DNA of 64,000 bases from Salinarimonas ramus (GTDB taxonomy: Bacteria > Pseudomonadota > Alphaproteobacteria > Rhizobiales > Beijerinckiaceae): contig NZ_BMMF01000001.1 in assembly GCF_014645695.1 (NCBI RefSeq), forward strand, positions 310,001-374,000. The letters run 5' to 3'. The notes beneath the pieces were generated by a model. The model was not told where the DNA came from. It saw nothing but the letters and a program-made list of their open reading frames with translations, and did not search any database. Position 1 is the first letter of the stretch. Each line of letters opens with the position of its first letter. A program made the translations under genes and the position numbers. This document shows, in pieces, positions 42,477 to 51,268 of this stretch.

Positions 42477-43453
42477 CGCGAAGCCACCGTGAAGCGGCCG
42501 TCGATCAGGGCGTCGAGCGTGCCGTCGATGTCGGAATCGGCCGGGAGCACGCCCGCGTCCACGAGGGCGATGCCGGCGGCGCGGATGGTCTCGCGCTCGG
42601 CCGCGCCGATGACCGGGTTCGTGATGTCGGTGCGCTCCAGCTGGCGCGCGACGATCTCCGGCGGCAGCCGCGTCACGTCGCCGAGCACGGCGGCGAGGGC
42701 CGCGGGATCGGCGATCGCCTCGTCGCGGGCGCGCTCGTAAGCCGCGAGCACGGTGCGCACGATCTCGGGATGGGCCTCGGCGAAGCTCTCGCGGACGTTG
42801 AGCGTGCCGTAGGTGTTGGCGCCGGGATCGCGATAGAACAGCTCCGCCCCGCTCTCCAGCTCGGCGGCCGCCATCATCGGATCGAGGCCTGCCCAGGCGT
42901 CGACGTCGCCGCGCTCGAGCGCGAGACGCCCGTCGGGATGCTGGAGGAGGACGAGGCGCACGTCGCGCTCGGTCAGGCCGGCGCCGGCGAGCGCGCGCAC
43001 CAGGAAGATGTGCGGATCGGTGCCGCGGGTCACGGCGACGGTGCGACCGGCGAGATCGGCGACGCTGGCGATCCCCGTGTCCGGGCGCGTCACCAGCGCC
43101 GTCCATTCGGGGCGCGAGTAGAGATAGATCGTGCGGATCGGGTTGCCGTTGAGCCGACCCACCAGCGCCGCCGCGCCCGCGGTCGAGCCGAAGTCGATGG
43201 CCTCGGCATTGAGGAACTCGAGCGCCTTGTTCGAGCCCAGCGTCTGGACCCAGCGCACGTCGATGCCGTCAGTGCCGAGCGCCTCCTCCAGGTAGCCGCG
43301 CTCGCGCAGGAGCAGGCTCACCGGGTTGTAGGTGGCGAAATCCACGGTGACGGTGTCGGGCTTGTTCTGTGCGACGGCCCGGTTCGTCAGCACGAACGGG
43401 GCGACGAGGCCGGCTCCGAGGCCGGACAAGAGGGTGCGGCGGGTGAGCGTCAT
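42473..43453 (-). CDS. ABC substrate-binding protein, sulfonate/nitrate type, with Tat-like signal
   Basis: A 326-residue periplasmic binding protein. Its signal peptide has a twin-arginine look (TLTRRTLLSGLGAGLVAPFVLTNRAVA), then the mature part VTVDFATYNPVSLLLRERGYLEEAL, VRWVQTLGSNKALEFLNAEAIDFGSTAGAAALVGRLNGNPIRTIYLYSR and LAGRTVAVTRGTDPHIFLVRAL, all of the SsuA/NrtA type. The start MTLTRR has GGGGA nearby and is favoured over the ATG 30 bases earlier. It heads the three-gene operon. Confidence 0.91.
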   Translation of the reverse strand: MTLTRRTLLSGLGAGLVAPFVLTNRAVAQNKPDTVTVDFATYNPVSLLLRERGYLEEALGTDGIDVRWVQTLGSNKALEFLNAEAIDFGSTAGAAALVGRLNGNPIRTIYLYSRPEWTALVTRPDTGIASVADLAGRTVAVTRGTDPHIFLVRALAGAGLTERDVRLVLLQHPDGRLALERGDVDAWAGLDPMMAAAELESGAELFYRDPGANTYGTLNVRESFAEAHPEIVRTVLAAYERARDEAIADPAALAAVLGDVTRLPPEIVARQLERTDITNPVIGAAERETIRAAGIALVDAGVLPADSDIDGTLDALIDGRFTVASR

Positions 43454-43619
43454 CGAAAATTCCCCGGTTTCGTTCGAGAGCATCGCTGCGCAAGGAGCTG
43501 GCAGGAGGCCGGCCCGCGGCTCCGAGCGACTATGCTGTTCTTTCTAACGAACGATCCGAGCGAACGTCAACCCGCTACGTGTGGATTATCTTATTCCACA
43601 TTTAGACAAGTGCAATACC

Positions 43620-45764
43620 TCACCCCTGCGCCGCCATGCGCCTCCGCAGCCGCGCCTGCTTGTCGGAGACCGCGAGCGCGTCGCGCAGGGTGCGCACGCC
43701 GTCCGCCTCCAGGAGCGGGATGAGCCCGAGCAGCACCTTCGCCGTCGCCCGCGCGTCGCCGAGCGCGGTGTGGCGCGCCTCCGGCGGGATGACGATTCCG
43801 AAGCGCTCGGCCAAGGCGTCGAGGGTCAGGCTCTCGGACGTGCCGAAGACGTGGGCGCCGAGCAGCACGGTGTCGAGCACGGGCGCGTCGAACGTCACGC
43901 CGGCCCCCTCCCCGCCGCCGCGCAGGATGGCGAGGTCGAAGGCGGCGTTGTGCGCCACGAGCACGGCCTCGCTGGCGAAGGCGCGAAAGCGCGCGAGCAC
44001 GGCGCCCGGCGGCTCCGCGCCCGCGACCATGGCGTCGGTGATGCCGTGCACCCGGCTCGCCCCGGCGGGGATCGGCCGGCCGGGATCGACGAGGACGTCG
44101 AAGAGCTCGCCCGATATCAGCCTGTTGTTGACGATGCGCACGCCCGCGATGGAGCACAAAGCGTCGCGCCGCGGGTCGAGCCCCGTCGTCTCCGTATCGA
44201 ACACGACGAAGGTCAGCGCGCGCAGGGGCCTGTCGTCGAGGGGCGTCGGCGCGAGGGTGCCGAGGAGGCCGAAATCGTAGAACTCGGCGCGCTCGGCGAG
44301 CGGCGTCGGCGCCTTGGCGATGGGCAGGTCCTCCTCCCGCGCGGCGGCGAGCGGCAGCTCGAGCCGCGCGCGGCCGGGCTGGTCGGGGTCGGGTACGCAC
44401 CAGAGATCCGTGCGATGGCGCGCGAGGACGTCGTGCCCGGTCACCGCGCCGGCCCCGTCCTCGAGCCGCTCGGCGAGCCAGGTCTCGACGGTGGACGGCG
44501 CCGGCGCCTCGCCCGACCAGGAGACGAGAAGGCGCACGCGCCCGTTCTCGGCGAGCGCCTCCATGCGGAAGGCGTGCGTGCCGGCGTGGACCGCGATGCG
44601 GTTCGCCAGATGCTCGACGAGCGCCGTGATGGACGCCGAATCGCAGCGCAGCCAGGCGGGGGCGCCCACGGCCTCGAAGGCGAGGTCGCGGCCTTCCGAG
44701 CGGCGCACGCGCACGAGCTGAAACAGTGTCGGCGAATGCGTCGTCGCCATCGGCCAGGCGCCGGAGACGAGGTCGGACGCGGCCTCCTCCAGCCGATCGA
44801 GCCGATCGCCGAGCTCCGCCGGCTCGCGCCGCAGGAGCGCGCGGGTGAGCGCAATGTCGTCTGCATCCGGCGTCTCGCCGCGCGCCAGGAGATCGCCCGC
44901 GAGCGCCAGCGCCGCCACGCGCTCGCGCATGTCGCGGATGCCGTCCTGGAGCAGCCGGTCGCGCCAGACGCCGGCCGCGAGCTCGTTCGTCACGTCTTCG
45001 AAGGCGAGCACGTAGCCGGTCGGGCGCGCGCCGTCGGGGTCGAGCATCAGCGACATGCGCCCCACGATGCGCGCATGCTCCGCCCGCGTCGCGCCCACCA
45101 GCGTCGTCGTGAGGCCGTCGCGGTGGATGTTGTGGCGCCCCGTGCGGAAGCGATCCTCCAGCCGCTCCAGCGTATGCGCGAGGACGCGCCCCGAGAGCAC
45201 CTCCGTCAGCGGCCGGTCGAGGCCGATCTCGCCCGCGGCGCCGAGGATCTCGAGCGCCCGACGATTGTAGAGCGTCACCTTGTGGGCGAGCGTGCAGATC
45301 ACGACGCCCTGGCGCAGGTCGCGCAGGACGATCTCGAGATTGCGCCGCTCGCGCTCGGCATCGGCGGTCGCGGCGGCGACGGCGGCGTCGACCTCGCGCC
45401 GCGCCTCCTCGAGCGCCTGCGTGAATTCCGCCACCGCCGGTGCGAGAATGCCGAGATAGCGGCCCTTCTCGATCGCCGGCGGCTTTTGCGGCACGCGGGC
45501 ATGGACCGCCGCCCGGACGTCGGCGGCGATGGCGACGAGGGGCTTGGCCACGTGCTCGTCGAACTTCAGCCAGACGAAGGCGCACAGGCCCGTGGTCACT
45601 CCGATCGAGACGAGCCCCGCCAGCACCAGCGGCGCCGTGCTCTCCGGGGCGAGCGTACGCCCGAGATGGACGAGCACGCCGACGATCGCCGCCGCCGCGC
45701 CGAGCGCGATCAACGCGAAGAACAGGAAGACGCGCAAGCGGAGCGACCAGCGAGCGGGGTTCAT
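43620..45764 (-). CDS. Membrane-anchored PAS/kinase-like protein with C-terminal DEDDh exonuclease
   Basis: A 714-residue protein combining sensor and nuclease parts. Two N-terminal membrane helices (about residues 9-32 and 44-66) are followed by a coiled coil (EEARREVDAAVAAATADAERERRNLEIVL) and a PAS-like domain (VVICTLAHKVTLYNRRALEILGAAGEIGLDRPL). A helical region and a degenerate ATPase-like domain (ASITALVEHLANRIAVHAG...VRLLVSWSG) come next. The last 190 residues are a DnaQ-like exonuclease with DTETTGLDP (Asp523, Glu525), VAHNAAFDLAI and HTALGDARAT (His665, Asp670). No phosphoacceptor His box is apparent. It sits downstream of an acetate-type symporter locus, as seen in several proteobacteria. 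Confidence 0.88.
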   Translation of the reverse strand: MNPARWSLRLRVFLFFALIALGAAAAIVGVLVHLGRTLAPESTAPLVLAGLVSIGVTTGLCAFVWLKFDEHVAKPLVAIAADVRAAVHARVPQKPPAIEKGRYLGILAPAVAEFTQALEEARREVDAAVAAATADAERERRNLEIVLRDLRQGVVICTLAHKVTLYNRRALEILGAAGEIGLDRPLTEVLSGRVLAHTLERLEDRFRTGRHNIHRDGLTTTLVGATRAEHARIVGRMSLMLDPDGARPTGYVLAFEDVTNELAAGVWRDRLLQDGIRDMRERVAALALAGDLLARGETPDADDIALTRALLRREPAELGDRLDRLEEAASDLVSGAWPMATTHSPTLFQLVRVRRSEGRDLAFEAVGAPAWLRCDSASITALVEHLANRIAVHAGTHAFRMEALAENGRVRLLVSWSGEAPAPSTVETWLAERLEDGAGAVTGHDVLARHRTDLWCVPDPDQPGRARLELPLAAAREEDLPIAKAPTPLAERAEFYDFGLLGTLAPTPLDDRPLRALTFVVFDTETTGLDPRRDALCSIAGVRIVNNRLISGELFDVLVDPGRPIPAGASRVHGITDAMVAGAEPPGAVLARFRAFASEAVLVAHNAAFDLAILRGGGEGAGVTFDAPVLDTVLLGAHVFGTSESLTLDALAERFGIVIPPEARHTALGDARATAKVLLGLIPLLEADGVRTLRDALAVSDKQARLRRRMAAQG

Positions 45765-45775
45765 GGCGCGCGCTC

Positions 45776-45963
45776 TCCTTCCCTGTAGGGGAAGGTGGCT
45801 CGGCGCAGCCGAGACGGATGGGGCGCGGCGTAAGCCGCGTTCCGCGCAGCGGAAGCCCGGTGCCAGGATGGAAACGGCGATTTCGGCTGCGCCGAACGCG
45901 CGTCCCGCGCGCCCCGTCCGTCACGCCGCTTCGCGGCGCGCCACCTTCCCCTACAGGGAAGGA
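45776..45963. repeat. MITE-like palindromic element, copy 2
   Basis: A 188-base element with the same perfect 23-bp terminal inverted repeats as the copy at 26132 (core CCTTCCCTGTAGGGGAAGG) and a similar interior. The asymmetric centre reads GCCCGGTGCCAGGATGG here, the reverse complement of copy 1, so the two lie in opposite orientation 19.6 kb apart. It separates the exonuclease gene from the response regulator gene. Confidence 0.85.
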
Positions 45964-45975
45964 GAGAGATCGGGC

Positions 45976-46344
45976 TCATCGGCTCCTCCCGTCGGCGAGC
46001 GCCGCTTCGAGGTCGGCGAAGGCGAAGGGCTTGGTCAGCATGGCGTCGGCGCCCAGCGCGCGGGCCTTCTCGCGGTCGACGGCGCGGCCTCGGGGGCTGG
46101 TGAGGACGATGCGGGCGGTGGCGAGCGTGGGGTCGGCGCGCATGGCGCGGCAGAGGTCGTAGCCGTCGCGGCCGGCGAGCATGGCGTCGAGCACGGCGCA
46201 ATCGGGCGGCGCGCGGCGCAGGGCCGCGAGCGCGGCCTCGCCGTCGTCGGCCGTCTCCACCTCCCATCCCGCCGCGGCGAGGAGGCGGGCGAGCGCGGCC
46301 CGCATCGGCTCCTCGTCCTCGGCGACGAGCACGCGTCGCGCCAC
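45976..46344 (-). CDS. Stand-alone response regulator (receiver domain)
   Basis: A 122-residue CheY-like receiver with no output domain. The acidic pocket is VLVAEDEEPMR, the phosphoacceptor Asp is in CAVLDAMLAG, the conserved Thr/Ser in VLTSPRG and the Lys in LTKPF. It begins with GTG after AGGAGGAGGGG. It follows the unknown membrane protein by 74 bases and precedes the PAS-exonuclease gene, from which it is separated by the repeat. It may be phosphorylated by a remote kinase, and a link to the exonuclease is possible but unproved. Confidence 0.87.
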   Translation of the reverse strand: MARRVLVAEDEEPMRAALARLLAAAGWEVETADDGEAALAALRRAPPDCAVLDAMLAGRDGYDLCRAMRADPTLATARIVLTSPRGRAVDREKARALGADAMLTKPFAFADLEAALADGRSR

Positions 46345-46418
46345 CTCGACCCCTCCTCCTCGCCCTCCCAGGGCTGCCTGTCATGAGCCGGCGCGGTTGG
46401 CCCGCGCTCGGCCGATCC

Positions 46419-46952
46419 TCACGCGCTCGGCGGCCCGCCGCCCTCCGCGCACACGACGGAACGCAGCGGGTCGTCCGGCGTGAGCGGCTGCCAGCGCCCT
46501 CCGATCGGCTCGCCCGCCTCGTCGAAGCCGTCGAGATCGACGAGATCCGCCCGCCGCCCGCCGGCGCAATCGAAGACCATCGTCGCGGTCACCGTCGGCA
46601 CGTAGCGCTGGAGCAGATGGACCTCGGCCATCCGGTAGCCGGTCTCGCCGGGCGCCGGGACCACGCGGCCGACGGCGACGAAGCGGTTCACCGGGGCGAA
46701 CAGATAGGTCCACGGCTGGAGCGGGTTCGTCTGCTCGTAGCTGCGCGCCACGGCGACGCTCTGGGGCAGCGCGCCCGCGGTGCGCGAGAACCAGGAATAA
46801 TCGTTGTAGAGCGTGTAGGTCATCATCGCGATGCCCGCGGCGATCGGCAGGATCCAGCGCGGCGGCTTGCGGCCGAACGCCTTGAAGCCGAGCATGACCG
46901 AGCCGGCCACCGCGATGCCGAGGACGAAGATCGCTATCAGGTTGAACCACAT
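46419..46952 (-). CDS. Membrane-anchored hypothetical protein
   Basis: A 177-residue protein with two N-terminal hydrophobic helices (about residues 2-23, FNLIAIFVLGIAVAGSVMLGF, and 32-50, WILPIAAGIAMMTYTLYND). A soluble region follows (TNPLQPWTYLFAPVNRFVAVGRVVP, YVPTVTATMVFDCAGGRRADLVD) with conserved-looking aromatic residues. I do not recognise a family. It lies 24 bases after the CBS-DUF294 gene and 74 bases before the response regulator, all on the minus strand, so it belongs to the acetate-symporter locus. Confidence 0.72.
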   Translation of the reverse strand: MWFNLIAIFVLGIAVAGSVMLGFKAFGRKPPRWILPIAAGIAMMTYTLYNDYSWFSRTAGALPQSVAVARSYEQTNPLQPWTYLFAPVNRFVAVGRVVPAPGETGYRMAEVHLLQRYVPTVTATMVFDCAGGRRADLVDLDGFDEAGEPIGGRWQPLTPDDPLRSVVCAEGGGPPSA

Positions 46953-46976
46953 ACGAAACTCGTTTCCATCGATGCC

Positions 46977-48860
46977 TCAGCCCGCGGAGCGCCCGTGGGC
47001 GAGCGCGGCCTGGAGGCCCTTGACGACGCCGAAGGCGTCCTTGAGGTGGTTGCGCTGAAGCGCCGAGAGGCTCGACGGCTTCAGGAAGTTGTCGGGCTTT
47101 GCGCCCTCGCGGACCTGCGCCGCCTGGTGCTGGAGACGCGTCTCGCAGATCAGGTCGTAGGCGTCCACGAGATCCGCCGCGCCGCTCTCCGAGAGGGTGC
47201 CGGCCTCGCGCGCGGCCAGCAGGCGCTCGCGGGTGTTCACCGCGGGAATCGCCCCGTCGAGGGCGTAGACGCGGGCGAGATCGGTGATGGGCACGACGCC
47301 GGAATGCTTGAGGTCGACCGCGTCCTTGTGCTCGCCCGAGCGGATCAGCGCGAAGCCGCGAAACAGGCCGAGCGGCGGCGTGTGCTTGAGGGAGTTCGCG
47401 ATGAGATGCGCGCGGAAGATGCTGTTCTTGCGCGCGAGCGCGAGCGTCTGCGCCTGCAGCCCCTCGAACAGGGCCGTCTCGCCCGCGATCGGGCGAAGGT
47501 CGAACATGACGGAGGCGAGCATCTGCGCCATCGGGTCGGGCTTGGCGATCCAGCCGGCGAAATAGGCGCGCCAGACCGCCGCCGGCTGGCGCCAGCGCGG
47601 ATTCGTCGCCATCATGTCGCCCGGGCAGAGAAAATAGCCGCAGGCGTCGAGCCCGTCGCAGACGAAGCGGGCGAGCTCGCCGAAATAGGCGCCGTCGCGC
47701 GCCTCCTCGTACGTATCGTCGAGGATGAGGCAATTGTCCTGGTCGGAGACGCCGGTCTGCTCGCGCCGGCCCTGGCTGCCGCAGGCGAGCCAGAGATACG
47801 GCACGGGCGCGGGGCCGAGCCGCGCGTCGGCGAGCTTGAGGAGCTGGCGCGTCACGGCGTCGGCGACGCCGGTGATCGCGTGGCCGACCCGGTGCGGGCG
47901 CATGCCCGAGCCGACGAGCTGCACGAGGAGCTCCGGCAGCCGCGCCACGATGCCGGCGAGCGCGCTCACGCTCTGCGCCTTCGCCACGTCGGCGAGGAGG
48001 TACATGGCCGAGACGGTCTGGCGCCGCACGAGGTTGGTGCGGGTGAGGACGCCGTCGGCCCGCCCGCCGCGGGCGATGGGCAGGTGCCCGAAGCCGCGCT
48101 CGGACATCAGCACCATGGCGTCGTAGACGAGGGCGTCGGGCGCGAGCGTCACCGGCGCGGGCGTCATCACCTCGGCGACGGGCGTGTCCGCCGAGCGGCC
48201 GCGGGCGACGATGCGGCTCGTGAGATCGCCGGTGGTGAGGAGGCCGACGAGCGCCCCGGCCTCGTCCTCGACGAGGACGCAGGAGATGGCGCGCTCGGCC
48301 ATGATCGCCGCCGCTTCGCGCACCGGCGTGCCGGGAGAGACGGCGACGGGGTTCGGCGTCATCACATCCGAAAGCGGCGCGGCGAGCCCGCTCTCGCCGG
48401 GCGCCTCGCGAGGGGCGGCGCGGCGGGCGGCGGCGATGCGGAGGCGATCGAAGAAGGCGTCGACGGCGGGGTGCGCGGCGAGGAGCGCGAGGAAGGCGCC
48501 GGCGGGTACGGCGAGGGTGCGCGTCGGCTCGATCGCGACGGCGCGGACGCTGGACGGCTTCTCGCGCAAGATGGCGCGGGCGCCCACCGTCTCCCCCGGG
48601 GCATAGCGCGTGACGCGCTCGCCTTCCGCGGAGAAGGCGTCGACCATTCCGGAGAGCAGGATCTCGACCCGCGCCACCGGCATGGCGTGGCGCAGGAGCA
48701 CGGCGCCGTCGGCATGCGTGCGGATCTCGCCTGCGGCGACGAAGAACGCGAGCGCATCCTCGGGGAGGAGATCGAAGGGATGATGGCGAGCCAGGAAGTC
48801 GCGGGCGGCCTCGCGCGGAGCGGGATCGGCATCCGAGGGGCGGGACGCGGGCTGCGTCAT
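46977..48860 (-). CDS. cNMP-binding, CBS-pair and DUF294 nucleotidyltransferase-like protein
   Basis: A 627-residue cytosolic signalling protein. Residues about 20-140 are a cyclic-nucleotide-binding-like domain (FFVAAGEIRTHADGAVLLRHAMPV, MVDAFSAEGERVTRYAPGETVGARAIL). Residues about 165-285 are a CBS pair (MTPNPVAVSPGTPVREAAAIM, MTPAPVTLAPDALVYDAMVLM). Residues about 355-460 are a DUF294 nucleotidyltransferase-like domain with ACGSQGRREQTGVSDQDNCLIL, and its helical partner domain follows. Such proteins are commonly linked to acetate/solute symporters and modelled on GlnD-like regulators. It follows the symporter gene after two hairpins. Confidence 0.91.
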   Translation of the reverse strand: MTQPASRPSDADPAPREAARDFLARHHPFDLLPEDALAFFVAAGEIRTHADGAVLLRHAMPVARVEILLSGMVDAFSAEGERVTRYAPGETVGARAILREKPSSVRAVAIEPTRTLAVPAGAFLALLAAHPAVDAFFDRLRIAAARRAAPREAPGESGLAAPLSDVMTPNPVAVSPGTPVREAAAIMAERAISCVLVEDEAGALVGLLTTGDLTSRIVARGRSADTPVAEVMTPAPVTLAPDALVYDAMVLMSERGFGHLPIARGGRADGVLTRTNLVRRQTVSAMYLLADVAKAQSVSALAGIVARLPELLVQLVGSGMRPHRVGHAITGVADAVTRQLLKLADARLGPAPVPYLWLACGSQGRREQTGVSDQDNCLILDDTYEEARDGAYFGELARFVCDGLDACGYFLCPGDMMATNPRWRQPAAVWRAYFAGWIAKPDPMAQMLASVMFDLRPIAGETALFEGLQAQTLALARKNSIFRAHLIANSLKHTPPLGLFRGFALIRSGEHKDAVDLKHSGVVPITDLARVYALDGAIPAVNTRERLLAAREAGTLSESGAADLVDAYDLICETRLQHQAAQVREGAKPDNFLKPSSLSALQRNHLKDAFGVVKGLQAALAHGRSAG

Positions 48861-48910
48861 GGGCGGCTCTTCCTGAGGATGCGCATCGCGGGGCTGTCCC
48901 CGAAGCGCGT

Positions 48911-48980
48911 GCGGAGCCCGCGTGCGGGCTCCGCGTGAGTGTCGACGTCGCACCCGATCGATGTCCAGTCGGGTGCGACG
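48911..48980. terminator. Two tandem perfect hairpins after the symporter gene
   Basis: The first stem is GCGGAGCCCGC-GT-GCGGGCTCCGC (48911-48934, 11 bp). The second is CGTCGCACCCGA and TCGGGTGCGACG (48946-48957 and 48969-48980, 12 bp) with an 11-base loop. They lie between the symporter stop and the CBS-DUF294 start. Neither is followed by a T run on the minus strand. They may attenuate transcription between the two genes or stabilise the mRNA end. Confidence 0.55.
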
Positions 48981-48993
48981 CGTAGGGGATCGC

Positions 48994-50769
48994 TCAGTGC
49001 GCCACCGCGCCGCCGGCGCCGCGGGGGATACGGACGCTCTCGACGAGCTCCTGGATCTCCTTGGGCGGAGCGGCCGTGGCACGCGACACCGCGAAGGCGA
49101 CCGCGAAATTGAGCGCCGCGCCGACCACGCCGAACGAGGCCGGGGCGATGCCGAACAGCCAGTTGTCCGGGGTGTTGGCGATCATGTTGGTGCCCGGGAT
49201 GAAGAACCAGCCGAGGTACGTGAAGATGTACAGGCAGGTCGACAGGATGCCGGTCAGCATGCCCGCGATCGCGCCCATGTTGTTGATGCGCTTGGAGAAG
49301 ATGCCCATCATCAGCACGGGGAAGATCGAGGACGCGGCGAGGCCGAAGGCCAGCGCCACGGTCTGTGCCGCGAAGCCCGGCGGGTTCAAGCCCAGCCAGG
49401 TCGCGAGCACGATCGCGCCGGCCATGGAGATTCGGGCCGCGAGCAGCTCGCCCTTCTCCGAGATCGTCGGCATCACCGCACTCTTGAGCAGGTCGTGCGA
49501 GATCGCCGACGAGATCGCGAGCAGAAGACCCGCCGCCGTGGAGAGCGCGGCCGCGAGGCCGCCCGCCGCGACGAGGGCGATGACCCAGCCGGGCAGGTTG
49601 GCGATCTCCGGGTTGGCGAGAACGAGGATGTCCGGGTTGACGGTCAGCTCGTTGCCGGCCCAGCCCCATTCCTGCGCCTGCGCGGCGAAGGCGGCGTTGC
49701 CCTCGTTGTAGTACTGGATGCGGCCGTCGTTGTTCTTGTCCTCGAACCGCAGGAGGCCGGTCGTCTCCCAGGTCTGGAACCAGTCCGGACGGTTCTCGTA
49801 GGCGAGGTTGCCCTCGGGCGAGCCGACCTCGCCGATCTGGATCGTGTCGACGATGTTGAGGCGCGCCATCGCACCCACCGACGGAGCGGTGAAGTACAGG
49901 ATCGCGATGAAGACGAGCGCCCAGCCGGCGGACCAGCGGGCGTCGGCCACCTTCGGCACGGTGAAGAAGCGGATGATGACGTGCGGCAGGCCCGCGGTGC
50001 CGATCATCAGCGCGAGCGTGAACAGCACCATGTTGAACATGGAGGTGTTCAGCGTCGTGTACTGCGCGAAGCCCAGATCGGTGATGACCTGGTCGAGGCG
50101 CTGCAGCAGCGGCACGCCGGAGGCCGTGTGCTCGGAGAAGAGGCCGAGCGGAGGCACCGGGTTGCCCGTCAGGTTGAGCGAGATGAAGATCGCCGGGATC
50201 GTGTAGGCGGTGATCAGCACGACGTACTGCGCCACCTGCGTGTAGGTGATGCCCTTCATGCCGCCGAGAACCGCGTAGACGAACACCACCGCCGAGCCGA
50301 TGTAGAGGCCCGTCTCGGTCGACACCTGCAGGAAGCGGGCGAAGGTCACGCCGACGCCGGTCATCTGGCCGATGACGTAGGTCACCGAGATGATGATCAG
50401 GCACACGACGGCGACGAGGCGCGCGGTCTGCGAGTAGAAGCGGTCGCCGATGAACTCGGGAACCGTGTACTTGCCGAACTTGCGCAGGTAGGGCGCCAGC
50501 AGCATGGCCAGCAGCACGTAGCCGCCCGTCCAGCCCATGAGGAAGGACGAGTTGCCGTAGCCGGTGAAGGCGATGAGGCCCGCCATCGAGATGAACGAGG
50601 CGGCCGACATCCAGTCGGCGGCCGTCGCCATGCCGTTGGTGACCGGGTGCACGCCGCGGCCGGCGGCGTAGAACTCGCCCGTCGAGCCCGCGCGGGCCCA
50701 GATGGCGATGCCGACGTAGAGCGCGAAGGTCGCGCCGACGACGAGATAGATCAGGGTTTGCGTTTCCAT
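48994..50769 (-). CDS. Sodium:solute symporter, acetate type (VC_2705 family)
   Basis: A 591-residue SSS/SLC5 transporter with about 13 membrane helices. The N-terminus (GRGVHPVTNGMATAADWMSAASFISMAGLIAFTGYG) and the block GYVLLAMLLAPYLRKFGKYTVPEFIGDRFYSQTARLVAVVCLIIISVTYVIGQMTGVGVTFAR match ActP-like acetate/propionate permeases. An extra hydrophilic stretch (about residues 310-395, with KNNDGRIQYYNEGNAAFAAQAQEWGW) is typical of the VC_2705 subfamily. The small DUF4212 partner lies 10 bases upstream. Monocarboxylate uptake is the likely function. Confidence 0.92.
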   Translation of the reverse strand: METQTLIYLVVGATFALYVGIAIWARAGSTGEFYAAGRGVHPVTNGMATAADWMSAASFISMAGLIAFTGYGNSSFLMGWTGGYVLLAMLLAPYLRKFGKYTVPEFIGDRFYSQTARLVAVVCLIIISVTYVIGQMTGVGVTFARFLQVSTETGLYIGSAVVFVYAVLGGMKGITYTQVAQYVVLITAYTIPAIFISLNLTGNPVPPLGLFSEHTASGVPLLQRLDQVITDLGFAQYTTLNTSMFNMVLFTLALMIGTAGLPHVIIRFFTVPKVADARWSAGWALVFIAILYFTAPSVGAMARLNIVDTIQIGEVGSPEGNLAYENRPDWFQTWETTGLLRFEDKNNDGRIQYYNEGNAAFAAQAQEWGWAGNELTVNPDILVLANPEIANLPGWVIALVAAGGLAAALSTAAGLLLAISSAISHDLLKSAVMPTISEKGELLAARISMAGAIVLATWLGLNPPGFAAQTVALAFGLAASSIFPVLMMGIFSKRINNMGAIAGMLTGILSTCLYIFTYLGWFFIPGTNMIANTPDNWLFGIAPASFGVVGAALNFAVAFAVSRATAAPPKEIQELVESVRIPRGAGGAVAH

Positions 50770-50779
50770 CGTCCCCGCC

Positions 50780-51040
50780 TCACTCCTCGACGCCGAAATC
50801 GCGGTCGAGCTTGTTCATGCGCCACGCGTAGAAGAAGATCAGCGCCAGGAAGACGATGATCGAACCCTGCTGCGCGAACCAGAAGCCCAGGTCCGTTCCC
50901 CCGATGGAGATGCCGGACAGGAGCGGGCGGAAGATGATCGAGAATCCGAACGCCACGACGGCCCAGACGATCAGGCAGTTGCGGACGAGGTTCAGATTCG
51001 CTTTCCAGTATTTTTGGTCTCGGTCGTTTTGGCTCATCAT
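50780..51040 (-). CDS. DUF4212 small subunit of the acetate-type symporter
   Basis: An 86-residue protein with two membrane helices (NCLIVWAVVAFGFSIIF and FWFAQQGSIIVFLALIFFYAWRM), matching the DUF4212 family (sodium/substrate symporter small subunit). It is encoded immediately before the symporter, as in most proteobacteria that have this pair. The start is one of two adjacent ATGs (51040 or 51037). Its upstream region is about 230 bases with no clear sigma70 boxes identified by eye. Confidence 0.93.
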   Translation of the reverse strand: MMSQNDRDQKYWKANLNLVRNCLIVWAVVAFGFSIIFRPLLSGISIGGTDLGFWFAQQGSIIVFLALIFFYAWRMNKLDRDFGVEE

Positions 51041-51268
51041 GACGGCGCCCACCTCGTGGCTTGTCGTATCCCCCACCGCGCGACCCCGGGAACCGGAGCC
51101 GGTCGCCGGCGTTGTCTCGCCGGTCATGTCCCGCTTCGCACCTTCCGAGGGCGCCGCGCGGCTGCCCGCGTCCGCATGCGCGGATCCGAGCGTGGCACAC
51201 TGTATGACCGAGTTTTCGGGATCGGTAACCGAGACGTTCGGCTAAGACGTGGCTTTAGACCGTCGGTT

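Noticed and set aside
43581-45788. A 735-codon plus-strand frame
   Set aside because: It is the antisense of the PAS-exonuclease gene and has no recognisable domain; the minus-strand reading has signature motifs.
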